NCBI GenBank assembly: GCA_029259635.1
Contig: JAJDEU010000038.1
Span: forward strand, 1 to 64,000
Source of the DNA: Planctomycetota bacterium
GTDB lineage: Bacteria; Planctomycetota; UBA1135; GCA-002686595
Direction: 5' to 3'
Length of the DNA stretch: 64,000 nt
The notes under the pieces are model-generated. The model ran no database searches. It was not told the DNA's origin and was given only the letters and a program-made list of their open reading frames with translations. The position numbers and the translations under genes were made by a program. The first letter of the stretch is position 1, and every line of letters begins with the position of its first letter. Of this stretch, positions 47,504 to 56,402 are shown piece by piece.

Positions 47504-50298
47504 ATAAGAAACTTGGCAGATTCGAACTCCTCGAGCAAATCGACGTCGGCGGTTACACCACCGTCTACCGCGCCGTGGAGGACATGGGGCAAGGGATCGA
47601 ACGTCCGGCAGCAGTCAAAGCCCTGCAAGCCTGGAATCTCGACGATGAAGATCAGCTGAAGCGCTTGAAACGCGAAGTCAGCGTTCTCATTGAGATCGGT
47701 GACGCGCCCAACATCGTCGCCGTGTACGGCATGGGCATTGACGAAGAGATGGGCCCGTGGATCGCGATGGAGCTCGCGGGCAAGAGCCTGCGTTTCTCCG
47801 TCAGCGACAAGCCCACGGAACCGGACCAAATTCGTTCGCTCTTGAGCGACGTCTTGCACGCTCTCCAGTGGGTCCATGGAACCGAGCCTCCCATCCTTCA
47901 CCGTGACCTGAAGCCGCAGAACATTTTGCGCACAGGTCCGGGCATCTGGAAGGTGGCCGACTTCGGGCTTGCGAAGCGTGCGGGAGCTGAAGAGACGATG
48001 ACGCTCGCCACCGTCAAATATGCCGCGCCCGAGCTCTTGGATTCCGGACTGGGCGAAGAGACCCCGCGGGTCGACATTTACGCGCTCGGCATGATCGCCT
48101 ACGAGTTGGCGCTCGGAACGACCCTCTTCGAAAAGCAATTCCCGTCGGTCTATGACCCGATGCGCAGTTCGAAAGACAAAGAGGGTGATGATCGACCCAA
48201 GTGGATGTACTGGCACACTTCGACGCAGATGGTGTTGCCGCCGCTCTCCGAATTGATCGAAGGCTACCCCCAGGATCTCTCCGATTTGATCCAGGCCATG
48301 ATCACCAAACCGTACCTAGAGCGCGTCGCCTCTGCCGAAGACGCGCTCGAGCGGTTGGGCCAAGTCAGCGTTCCCCAGCATCTCGCCATCCTGGATGACG
48401 ATGACTCCGACAAGAAACCCTCCATCATGAAGAAACTCGCTGGAGTTGCTGCGGTCCTAGCCTTCATTACCGTCGTCGGTTTATTGATGTGGAAGTTCAT
48501 CGAAGGCCGTCCGAGCATCGAGTTCGAATCGGGCAATCGATTTGCGGCGAGCTTGAAAGACATTCCTGTCAGCGGACGAATCGTGAACTTTCCAGAGGGA
48601 GGCCGAGCCGAAATCAAACTTCGCAAAGGCGGAACGGCAACGGTTGCTATTGAACCTGACGGTTCCTTCTCCGCGGATGTCAGGATCACCGAACTCGGAA
48701 GCTTTACGGCCTTCATGTCCGTTTCCGACAGGAACGGTCGCCCCGTCGCTCGCACTACGTTGGACGTTGTGCGGGAAGCCCCCAAAGCCGTTCGATTCGA
48801 ACTGCGCACAAAGCCCATCGCCGCTGGTGCGACAGTTCAACTGCGGCCAACCGACGCCGAGCCGATTTCACTCACCACCGATGCGATGGGGATCGCCGAA
48901 ACGGAACTCCCCTTCGGTGAGTTCACCTTCGAGCTATTCCACCCCCGCTATCAACCCATTACTCGTACGACGAAGCAAACGGGGATCGAACCGGAGTGGA
49001 CGGGAACGGCCACATTGTTGCCGAAGGACTTCTCGCAAATACTCGTAGAGATACAAGGCGAGATCGACCGGTTGATGCGGCTCACGAAGCGCAAGACCAC
49101 TTGCCCCCCCGGGCCTTTGACGGCGGATGAAGAGCAGCAAGTCGTCAGTTCGGTCGAGCGCTTGCGCCTGCTCGCGAACGGCGACGCGGACATCGAGCTG
49201 TTCCTTGAGTCGGTCGGCAGCGCGAAGGATTGCGACCCGAGCTCCATGCCGGTCGCTCCCCCGCTGCCCGCGGATCCCGGGCGAGCATCAAGCGATCCGG
49301 TTGGCGCCCTGGACCGACTGCTCGACCGAGTCGAGGCCTTAATCGACCGCAAGGTCACCTGCCCGCCCGGTCCGTTGTCCGAGTTTGAAGAAAAAACGCT
49401 CGCCGCGACCTTGCTTGAAATCGAAGCGACAGCGCTCGGCGACATCGACATCCAGCTCTATGTCGATTCGGTGCGCCGCGTCGAAGATTGCGATCCGTCG
49501 AGCCGACCGGAACGCCCGGAGATTCCCGAGAGCCTTCGTCAACAATTGATCGCTGCCGCTGCAGGTGCGAGCGGAAAAGGTGGAGCCGATGGCTATGGAT
49601 CCGACGGCAAGGGCGGGACAAGCGGTTCGTCCGGTGCGGACGGTTACGGGTCTTCGGGCCGTGATGGCGTTGCGGGACAAGCGGGAGCTGCGCTCCAAAA
49701 CTTCTTGAACAACAGCGGCAATCCCGGCGGGAACATGCGCGGAGGCGGAGCCTCGACGCAAGACGACGGCCGCGCCGCTGCGGACTCCGTCATCGCGAAC
49801 GTTCTGGCGGGCATGCCCCCGAACCCGGCGCTCGTCGAGTACCTCACCAAGACGCTCACGCTCGAACAGTTCCGAGACTTCGTCGCCGAGAACGTTCCGA
49901 CCGGCACCATCAAGATCGAGATGCTTCCAGAAGTGGACAAGGTCCGCATCAGCGGACCGATCTTCAACGGAACCGACCTCGAGTGGATGGTCAAGCGCCT
50001 CGCTTATGGTTGGACTCGGATCCAGCCCGAGCTCGCCATTGACGCCTGGGCCGTCTGTCGCGGTTTGCGCAAAGCTCTGGAGATGGACGGCGCTTCCGGC
50101 GCTCGTGTCGACGCTTATCTGATTTCCGACGACCCCACGATGTTCGTGCAGTTTGAGAAGCGCGATGGCTACGACTCCAGTGGAGCCGTAGAAATTGCGA
50201 GCACGTTTACGGTCGACGCCGGACTCATCTGGATTCGCGGATACATGGACACGCCCGCCGAGGAGCTTCCCGAAAAAGAACCCGCGATGGCTCAATAG
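47500..50298 (+). CDS. Transmembrane receptor-like Ser/Thr protein kinase in the Tad operon
   Basis: 932 residues. Kinase domain about 8-290: ATP Lys40 in AAVKAL, HRDLKPQNIL near 134, ADFGLAKRAG near 153, KYAAPELLDSG. The glycine loop is unusual (IDVGGYTTVYRA, two of three Gly replaced). A membrane helix at about 313-333 is followed by beta-rich modules, then two similar 60-residue modules (TCPPGPL to DCDPSS; the two Cys are 43 residues apart in both, near 534/577 and 620/663), a Gly-rich linker with GADGYGS twice (about 687-735), and a C-terminal alpha/beta domain. The Cys pairs probably form disulfides outside the cytoplasm. It likely phosphorylates Thr on Tad parts read by the FHA domains. 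Overlaps both neighbours. Confidence 0.88.
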   Translation: MNKKLGRFELLEQIDVGGYTTVYRAVEDMGQGIERPAAVKALQAWNLDDEDQLKRLKREVSVLIEIGDAPNIVAVYGMGIDEEMGPWIAMELAGKSLRFSVSDKPTEPDQIRSLLSDVLHALQWVHGTEPPILHRDLKPQNILRTGPGIWKVADFGLAKRAGAEETMTLATVKYAAPELLDSGLGEETPRVDIYALGMIAYELALGTTLFEKQFPSVYDPMRSSKDKEGDDRPKWMYWHTSTQMVLPPLSELIEGYPQDLSDLIQAMITKPYLERVASAEDALERLGQVSVPQHLAILDDDDSDKKPSIMKKLAGVAAVLAFITVVGLLMWKFIEGRPSIEFESGNRFAASLKDIPVSGRIVNFPEGGRAEIKLRKGGTATVAIEPDGSFSADVRITELGSFTAFMSVSDRNGRPVARTTLDVVREAPKAVRFELRTKPIAAGATVQLRPTDAEPISLTTDAMGIAETELPFGEFTFELFHPRYQPITRTTKQTGIEPEWTGTATLLPKDFSQILVEIQGEIDRLMRLTKRKTTCPPGPLTADEEQQVVSSVERLRLLANGDADIELFLESVGSAKDCDPSSMPVAPPLPADPGRASSDPVGALDRLLDRVEALIDRKVTCPPGPLSEFEEKTLAATLLEIEATALGDIDIQLYVDSVRRVEDCDPSSRPERPEIPESLRQQLIAAAAGASGKGGADGYGSDGKGGTSGSSGADGYGSSGRDGVAGQAGAALQNFLNNSGNPGGNMRGGGASTQDDGRAAADSVIANVLAGMPPNPALVEYLTKTLTLEQFRDFVAENVPTGTIKIEMLPEVDKVRISGPIFNGTDLEWMVKRLAYGWTRIQPELAIDAWAVCRGLRKALEMDGASGARVDAYLISDDPTMFVQFEKRDGYDSSGAVEIASTFTVDAGLIWIRGYMDTPAEELPEKEPAMAQ

Positions 50299-51419
50299 TG
50301 TCGTCGCCACAGGCTCCGCCGATGTCGGACTCCAGCTTCCTTCAGCTCCCTGGCTTTCAGCCGATTCGCGGGCTGCTTGAAGATCCGCGAGTGTCGGAGC
50401 TCATGATCAACGGCACGTCGCGCATCTTCATCGAGCGCGACGGTCGCATGCAGGATGCCGGCATTTCCATGGGAGATGAGCAAGCGCTTGGACTCCTCGT
50501 CGAGAGCATTCTGCGTCCCTCCGGTCGCTCGATTGACGCGCAGACGCCCTACGCGGACTGCCGTTTGCCCGACGGTTCCCGCGTCAACATCGTGCTGCGC
50601 GCGCTGAGTGTCGAGGGCACGGCGATTACGATTCGAAAAGCGACGAAGGAGCTGCGCAGCATCGGCGACCTCGTCGCGAAGGGAAGTCTCTCGAACAACA
50701 TGGCGCGTTTCCTCGCGTCGGCCATGAAGGCCAAGCTCAACATCGTCTTCTCCGGCGGAACGGGCACCGGAAAGACGACTCTGCTCGGCTTGCTCGCAAC
50801 GGAGATCGAGGGCAACGAGCGCATCATCGTGATCGAGGACACCGCCGAGCTCACCTTTAATCAGCCCAACGTCGTTCGGCTTGAATCTCGCCGAGCTGGC
50901 GTGGAGGGATCCGGAGCCGTGACGACCGCCCAGCTACTCGTCAACTCTCTGCGCATGCGTCCGACGCGAATCATCATGGGTGAGATTCGCGGGACCGAGG
51001 CGGTCGACATGCTTCAAGCCGTCGCAACCGGTCATGACGGTTGCCTCTCCGTACTGCACGCCGGCTCGCCCATCGGCGCGGTCGGTCGCCTGGAGATGAT
51101 GGTCACGATGAGCGGACACGCGATTCCGCTCTGGGCCATCCGCCAACAGATCGCTTCGGCCGTCGACCTCATCGTTCAATGTGAAATCGATTACGACGGA
51201 ACGCGTCGCGTAACGAGAATCACCGAGGTCTCGGACGAAGGCGAAGAGCACCTCTCGCTGCACGACCTGTTCCGATTCGAACGAGCCGAGCATGAAGGTG
51301 ACTCGTCCGAAGAATCGAGTGGCGGAAAAGCGGGGCAATTCGTACGCACGGATCGCATTCCCAACTTCAGCGCCCGCTATCAAGCTCGCAATGTCGCCAT
51401 TCCGGGCGACATGAAGTAG
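50298..51419 (+). CDS. cpaF: Second CpaF/TadA-type ATPase
   Basis: 373 residues from GTG 50298, which shares a base with the kinase stop. A short CpaF without FHA or long N-terminal domain: VSELMINGTSRIFIERDGR, Walker A SGGTGTGKTTLLG near 153, RIIMGEIRGTEAVDMLQAV and SVLHAGSPIGAVGRLE. Key ATPase residues look intact. The C-terminal extension of about 60 residues is charged and Ser-rich. It may act as a retraction or alternative motor, in the way PilT complements PilB. Confidence 0.88.
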   Translation: MSSPQAPPMSDSSFLQLPGFQPIRGLLEDPRVSELMINGTSRIFIERDGRMQDAGISMGDEQALGLLVESILRPSGRSIDAQTPYADCRLPDGSRVNIVLRALSVEGTAITIRKATKELRSIGDLVAKGSLSNNMARFLASAMKAKLNIVFSGGTGTGKTTLLGLLATEIEGNERIIVIEDTAELTFNQPNVVRLESRRAGVEGSGAVTTAQLLVNSLRMRPTRIIMGEIRGTEAVDMLQAVATGHDGCLSVLHAGSPIGAVGRLEMMVTMSGHAIPLWAIRQQIASAVDLIVQCEIDYDGTRRVTRITEVSDEGEEHLSLHDLFRFERAEHEGDSSEESSGGKAGQFVRTDRIPNFSARYQARNVAIPGDMK

Positions 51420-51548
51420 AGCGGCGAATCGGTCGCTGATTCTCGCGGGCGTCTCCATTCGCGAGGTCGCGCTTGCCCTATGCGTCAGATTCTTTTTGCC
51501 CGCGCGAACACGGGTTCCCTCCGCCACTCGAACCCGTAAACGCAAGCA

Positions 51549-51579
51549 ACGGAGTCGCGCTTCCTCAGCACGACTCCGT
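51549..51579. terminator. Bidirectional hairpin between converging genes
   Basis: ACGGAGTCG and CGACTCCGT arms (9 bp) around a 13-base loop, between the second cpaF (plus) and the flp gene (minus). No T-run on either side. Confidence 0.45.
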
Positions 51580-51601
51580 CACGTTGAGAAGTCAGCTCAA
51601 C

Positions 51602-51808
51602 TCACTCGAAGCTGGCTTCAGTGGAACCGGTTGTCTCACCGAACTCTTGTTGTTCGCGCTCGACTTCACCGAAGGCCCACTGAATGAAGGCGTAGATCGC
51701 GGCCAGAATGACCAGGGCCACAATGATGAGGAGAACCCACTCCACCGTGTTGGGGCCTGATTCGTCTTCGTGGAGTCGCGTCGCGAATTTGCGTGCTTTC
51801 GTAAGCAT
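51602..51808 (-). CDS. flp: Flp-type class III prepilin
   Basis: 68 residues. The leader ends in DESG, then PNTVEWVLLIIVALVILAAI: Gly at -1, Glu at +5, then a hydrophobic helix, as in Flp pilins. The usual Tyr at +6 is Trp. The C-terminal part is short, acidic and polar. It should be cleaved by the CpaA protein encoded at 37596 and form the pilus or pseudopilus. Transcribed with the next small gene and the third cpaF (51873, 52076) on the minus strand. Confidence 0.85.
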   Translation of the reverse strand: MLTKARKFATRLHEDESGPNTVEWVLLIIVALVILAAIYAFIQWAFGEVEREQQEFGETTGSTEASFE

Positions 51809-51872
51809 GGGATTAGTCGTCGATAGGTTGATGGAAAAGAGGAGCCGGGTTCTTTTGTACGTCGCTCACCCT

Positions 51873-52079
51873 CTAGGGGAACGGCAGCCCGACGACCTCC
51901 GCGATGCGGTAGAAGTAGGTCTGGATAATACCAAGGAATGTCGGGATCAAAAGAATCATCGGCATCACCGCGAAGCCGAGCACTAAGACCCATTCCGTAA
52001 CCAATTGTCCGTTGGAGTCGTCGCCGAGCTCGACTAGGCCTCGAGGCGAACTGAGGATTCCACGGTCATCGTTTCTCAT
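51873..52079 (-). CDS. Second small prepilin-like protein
   Basis: 68 residues. DDSNG, then QLVTEWVLVLGFAVMPMILL, again gives Gly at -1, Glu at +5 and Trp at +6, so it is very likely a second class III prepilin. The helix has two Pro and the C-terminus is aromatic (YFYRIAEVVGLPFP), unlike Flp, so it may be a minor pilin. The start overlaps the stop of the third cpaF as ATGA. Confidence 0.75.
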   Translation of the reverse strand: MRNDDRGILSSPRGLVELGDDSNGQLVTEWVLVLGFAVMPMILLIPTFLGIIQTYFYRIAEVVGLPFP

Positions 52080-53173
52080 CGAAGGATCTCCTTCGTGAGA
52101 TTGACCATGTCCGACAGGCCCTTCCAGCCGAGTTCATCCGCCAGCTTCGGACGCCTGCCCGTCCAGACGAGTGTGGGCTCGCCGGTGGTGTCGAGCGCGA
52201 AGATATCGTGGACGACGTAGTCGTTCGTCGCGGGGTCGAGCTCGATTTCGGAGATATGGGTGACGAGGCGGCGTCCGCTAGAGAGCCGGGTCGCCTGGAC
52301 CACGATGTCGAGAGCCTCGGCGACCTGACGCCGCAGAGCAGCTAGCGGAAGTCCAATATCTGCCAGCAGGCACATGGTTTCTAGGCGTCCGCAGGCCTGG
52401 GAGGGCGTATCCGCGTGCAGAGTAGCCAGCGTTCCCCGGTGACCACTGTTCATGGCCTGCACCAGGTCGAGCGCCTCACCCCGGCGCACTTCGCCGACGA
52501 TGATTCGATCGGGTCGCATGCGCAGAGAGGTGATGAATAGGTCTCGAACAGTGATCTTCCCGCGCCCGTAAGCGTCCGGGGGGCGCGCTTCCATCTGTAC
52601 GACGTGCGGCTTATTGACCTGAAGTTCGCGCGTATCCTCGATAATCAGGATTCGCTCACTCTCGTCGAAGACCGTCGAGAGAATGTTCAAGAGCGTTGTC
52701 TTGCCGGATCCCGTTCCACCGCTGACGACGATATTTTGGTGCGAGGCGACCGCGATTTCGACGAACTCGATCGCTTCAGCCGTCATGGATCCGACTTTGA
52801 GAAGGAAGTCGGGCGTCTGAGCCTGCTTCGAGAAGCGGCGAATGTTGATCGACGTTCCGTGAGCGGAGAGCGGATGCAAAACAATCGCGACCCGCGAACC
52901 GTCTTCTAGTCGACCGTCGAGAATGGGCGACGCGTCATCAATCGTGTTGCCGACAAACTGCGCGATGTTATTGGCCGCCGCACGAAGCTCGTCCTCATCG
53001 CGAAAGGTGATGTCGGTTCGCTCAATCTTTCCACCGCGCTCGATAAAAATCGCTTTCGGACCGTTGACCATGATTTCCGAAACGCTCTCGTCATCGAGTA
53101 GCGGAATCAGTGGGCCGAGAAAGAACTCAAGGCTCGCTCGATAGGTCTGGTCTTCAGTGGTCGTTGTCGTCAT
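52076..53173 (-). CDS. cpaF: Third CpaF/TadA-type ATPase
   Basis: 365 residues, short form: VSEIMVNGPKAIFIERGGK, Walker [17 protein letters not shown] near 163, RIIVGEVRRGEALDLVQAM, and TLATLHADTPSQACGRLETM. Catalytic residues look intact. It is the first gene of a minus-strand unit with the two prepilin genes, divergent from the secretin gene, so it may be dedicated to these pilins. It is closer in length to the second CpaF than to the FHA-CpaF. Confidence 0.9.
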   Translation of the reverse strand: MTTTTTEDQTYRASLEFFLGPLIPLLDDESVSEIMVNGPKAIFIERGGKIERTDITFRDEDELRAAANNIAQFVGNTIDDASPILDGRLEDGSRVAIVLHPLSAHGTSINIRRFSKQAQTPDFLLKVGSMTAEAIEFVEIAVASHQNIVVSGGTGSGKTTLLNILSTVFDESERILIIEDTRELQVNKPHVVQMEARPPDAYGRGKITVRDLFITSLRMRPDRIIVGEVRRGEALDLVQAMNSGHRGTLATLHADTPSQACGRLETMCLLADIGLPLAALRRQVAEALDIVVQATRLSSGRRLVTHISEIELDPATNDYVVHDIFALDTTGEPTLVWTGRRPKLADELGWKGLSDMVNLTKEILR

Positions 53174-53314
53174 TGCGAGAGTGCAACAGAGAACGCCAGC
53201 GACCGATGACAGCGCGCTCTAGTAAGTGGGAGTAACCCCCCCTTGCCTGCTTCGGTCTCGGTGGCGAGGGCCGGAAAATAGCGACGGCGGATTCTACCCT
53301 AATTCAGATCTAAA

Positions 53315-53343
53315 TTGACGATTAATGCCATCTGAGCTAGCCT
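53315..53343 (+). promoter_or_regulatory. Candidate sigma-70-like promoter for the secretin operon
   Basis: TTGACG (53315-53320), 17 bases, then TAGCCT (53338-53343) in the divergent space between the third cpaF and the secretin. The -10 match is weak. If real it supports a secretin start downstream of about 53350. Confidence 0.3.
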
Positions 53344-53429
53344 ATGGGCCTGTGTTACGGATCCCCGTCCAGTCCGCCAAACAGACATTGGTGAGCATGG
53401 AAATACCTCCTCGCGTCGGAGCGACCAGG

Positions 53430-55268
53430 ATGATTTCAGAGTTCGCGCGACGAAGTTCAAGCTACCTCATTCCGTTCGCAGTAAGCGTCACTTCTGCCGC
53501 TGCCTACGCCGGTCCCATCGCTCAAGATCTCGCGGTTCCCGCCGAACCCATTGTTCGCCCGGTTGGAACTGCAGAGGTGCATGTCTCCGAGTTCATGATG
53601 GTGGACATCTTGTCGCAGAGGGCCTACCTCACCGACATCTTGCAGAAGCTCGCGATTCAAGCGCGGCGCAACATCGTCCCCAGCGGAACCGCCGAGCGCG
53701 TCGTGACGGCGAACATTAACGGCGTGCCTTTCTACGACGCGCTTACCGGTTTGCTCGAGCCCAATGGGTTGGGCTACATCGAGCGCGGCGAATTCATCTT
53801 CGTGTACTCGCGCGAAGAGCTCGAGGCGATGGACGTCGGCGGTTTCGGCGCCATTACGAAAGTCATTTCGCTCGACTACATACGCTCTGCGGATGCTCGC
53901 GACTACGTCCTGACCATGCTCTCGCCGAAAGGCTCGATCGAGGTCACCCGGGACATTGTCGATAAGGAGAACACCGCGGGAGCTGGCCAAAATGTCAGCG
54001 CGGGAGCCGGCAGCGTCACCGACTCGACCATCTACACGCCCGCCAAGGACGAGTACGACCTCCGGAACGCGATCATCGTTCACGATCGGCCCGACCGCAT
54101 TAAGAACATCGCGAGGTTTCTCAAGGAGGTCGATGTCCGGCCCGCCCAAATCCTCTTGGAAGCCTCGATCATTCAGACCGCGCTGACGGAGGACACAGCT
54201 TTCGGCGTCGACTTCGCCCTGCTCGGCGACTCGAACTTCGTCGACTTCTTCCAAGCACCGGTCGGAGGCCAGACACTCGATTTCTTGACGGATCCGGTCA
54301 GCGGTCTGCCGGTTGTCCCCGCGACCACCTCTTCCTTTGACACCTTCGTTCAGTCCACTCCCGGAAACACGGGAGTTGGAGAAGCGACTGTCCGTGCCGG
54401 ATTCGTCGGCGACATCGGTGTCTTCCTGCGCGCTTTGGATCAGATCACGGACGTCACTCTGCTCTCAAATCCGAAGATCATGACCTTGAACCGGCAACGG
54501 TCGAAGGTCTTCGTCGGAACGAAGATCGGTTTCTTCGAGACAACCACTGTCGAGAATCAGGTGCTCCAATCCCTGAAGACAATCGACACCGGAATCGTTC
54601 TCGACATTCGTCCCTTCATCTTGAGCGACGGTCGCATTCGACTGGAGTTGGCGCCGAAGATTTCTAAGGTGACCTTTCGCGACGTTGCTGCGCCGGGCGG
54701 CGGAATTCAGGAAATCCCGGACGAAGACGTGCAGTCGGTCACGACCGACATTCTTATTCCTGAGGGCAACACCGCCGTCATCGGCGGATTGTTCCGAGAG
54801 GACACGACGCGCAAGCGCAGCCAGGTTCCGATTCTCGGCGACCTTCCCTGGGTCGGTCCGCTGTTCCAAGGTCGCGACGACAAGATCGAACAGACCGAGA
54901 TCATCTTCCTGATTACGCCGAGCATCCTCGACGACAACGCGCTCGGCTTGGCCGGTGCCGAAGCTGGCGAGATGCTCGAAGACGTCCGCGTCGGCTCACG
55001 TATCGGCCTCTTGCCTTGGAGTCGGGAGCGCCAGAGCGCGCGCCTGAACCTCGAAGCCGAGGCGTTGCTGATCCGGGGCGACGCCGAGGGCGCGCGGTGG
55101 AAGCTCCGCCGATCCCTCGGCATGAATCCCCAACAATCCGACGTCATTCGCGCGATCGAGCTGCTCGAGAGCCGCGACCTGTGGATTCGCAACCTGTCCC
55201 TGGTCAATCGGCTCGTCGACGAAGAAGTCGCGCGCCGAGCCAACGAGACCTCGAGTTCGGCCGAGTGA
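53430..55268 (+). CDS. Outer-membrane secretin of the Tad system
   Basis: About 612 residues from ATG 53430, chosen because CGGAG lies 8 bases in front and the result is a clean signal peptide ending in AYA-GP; ATG 53397 and 53325 are alternatives. An STN/N0-like domain (TDILQKLAIQARRNIV) is followed by an N1-like domain (YDLRNAIIVHDRPDRIKNIA) and the secretin core: LLSNPKIMTLNRQRSKVFVG, TAVIGGLFRED, QVPILGDLPWVGPLFQ. The N0-N1 layout is closer to PilQ/GspD/MshL than to the usual CpaC. A helical C-terminal extension of about 95 residues (LNLEAEALLIRGDAEGARW) resembles a TPR and may bind the TadD-like lipoprotein encoded next, whose start shares a base with this stop. Confidence 0.88.
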   Translation: MISEFARRSSSYLIPFAVSVTSAAAYAGPIAQDLAVPAEPIVRPVGTAEVHVSEFMMVDILSQRAYLTDILQKLAIQARRNIVPSGTAERVVTANINGVPFYDALTGLLEPNGLGYIERGEFIFVYSREELEAMDVGGFGAITKVISLDYIRSADARDYVLTMLSPKGSIEVTRDIVDKENTAGAGQNVSAGAGSVTDSTIYTPAKDEYDLRNAIIVHDRPDRIKNIARFLKEVDVRPAQILLEASIIQTALTEDTAFGVDFALLGDSNFVDFFQAPVGGQTLDFLTDPVSGLPVVPATTSSFDTFVQSTPGNTGVGEATVRAGFVGDIGVFLRALDQITDVTLLSNPKIMTLNRQRSKVFVGTKIGFFETTTVENQVLQSLKTIDTGIVLDIRPFILSDGRIRLELAPKISKVTFRDVAAPGGGIQEIPDEDVQSVTTDILIPEGNTAVIGGLFREDTTRKRSQVPILGDLPWVGPLFQGRDDKIEQTEIIFLITPSILDDNALGLAGAEAGEMLEDVRVGSRIGLLPWSRERQSARLNLEAEALLIRGDAEGARWKLRRSLGMNPQQSDVIRAIELLESRDLWIRNLSLVNRLVDEEVARRANETSSSAE

Positions 55269-56401
55269 TGAAGTGGCGCGGAGCGGTCGCCGTTTCGGCC
55301 CTTGTCCTTCTCTCCGCCACGCTCGGGTGCAAGTCTCAGGGTAAGTACACGTCCTCGTCCAAGGACGCGGCGCAGGACAATATCGACCGCATTCACGCGG
55401 GTACCGAGTTCGATCAAGCGAAGCGTCAGTATCGACTCGGCGATTTTGATCGCGCGCTCGAATCCGTCGAACGGTCGATCTCCTACGTACCGGACGTGGC
55501 CAAGTGTCACCTTCTACGAGGCAAGATCCTGATCGAGCTGGGCCGGCATCCGGATGCGATTGACTCTCTCGAATACGGCAGCCTGTTCGATCCCGAGAAT
55601 CCCGAGTTCCCCTACCTGTGCGGTGTCGTGCACGAGCAGATGGGTTGGCTCGACCTCGCCTACGATGACTTTTCGTTCGCGCTGTCTCTAAATGAACAAG
55701 AGCCTTCCAGCCGCCTCGCGTTGGCGGAAGTCCTCGTTCAGCTAGAGCGCGTCGATGAGGCCAAAGAGCTCCTGAAATCGAGCTCGGGCTGGTCCGACGG
55801 AGAGGCGGGCTTCCGCCAAACGCTTGGGCATATCGCTCTGCTCGAGGGAGACCAAGCGGAAGCGCACCGATTGTTCGGAGAGGCGGCCATCCTCAGTCCT
55901 CAAGACCCCGGCATTCTCGAAGACCTCTTTCGCGTTCAGGTCGAGGCGAACGAGTTCGCGGAGGCGATTCGGACGATTCGCAATATCGAAGAGACGGCTT
56001 ATTACGAATCGCGCACCGACGTTCAACGCCTCCACGCCCTGTGCCTCATTCAAATTCGCAAGCCGGTCGAAGCTCGCGCGATTCTCCGCAAACTCGTCGA
56101 GGGCGAAGGCGAGGTCAGCAACTTTGAAACCTGGCGACTGATGTCCGAAGTCGCGCTCTTGCTCGAGGATGACTATCTGTTGAGCTCAGCGGCCAGCCGC
56201 ATGGTTCAAGCCGAGCCCGGTCGCTCGGAGGGTTTCTTGGCGAGAGCCGTAGCTCAGCGCCGCGAAGGCGATCTCGATGGAGCTCTAAAGAGCGTACGCT
56301 CCGCCGTCTCCCTAGCTGGCGATGACCCGACGCCGAGTAAATTTGAAGCCCTCATCCTCGAGGAGCTCACGCTGACGGCGAACACCGAGACCGTCGAGTA
56401 G
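55268..56401 (+). CDS. TadD-like TPR lipoprotein
   Basis: 377 residues from ATG 55268, one base overlap with the secretin stop. Lipoprotein signal ends in SATLGC (Cys21). Eight or so TPRs follow (QAKRQYRLGDFDRALESVER, LLRGKILIELGRHPDAIDSL). It is likely the pilotin/assembly lipoprotein for the secretin, as TadD is. Convergent with the cyclase gene, whose stop lies only one base away. Confidence 0.8.
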   Translation: MKWRGAVAVSALVLLSATLGCKSQGKYTSSSKDAAQDNIDRIHAGTEFDQAKRQYRLGDFDRALESVERSISYVPDVAKCHLLRGKILIELGRHPDAIDSLEYGSLFDPENPEFPYLCGVVHEQMGWLDLAYDDFSFALSLNEQEPSSRLALAEVLVQLERVDEAKELLKSSSGWSDGEAGFRQTLGHIALLEGDQAEAHRLFGEAAILSPQDPGILEDLFRVQVEANEFAEAIRTIRNIEETAYYESRTDVQRLHALCLIQIRKPVEARAILRKLVEGEGEVSNFETWRLMSEVALLLEDDYLLSSAASRMVQAEPGRSEGFLARAVAQRREGDLDGALKSVRSAVSLAGDDPTPSKFEALILEELTLTANTETVE

Positions 56402-56402
56402 C

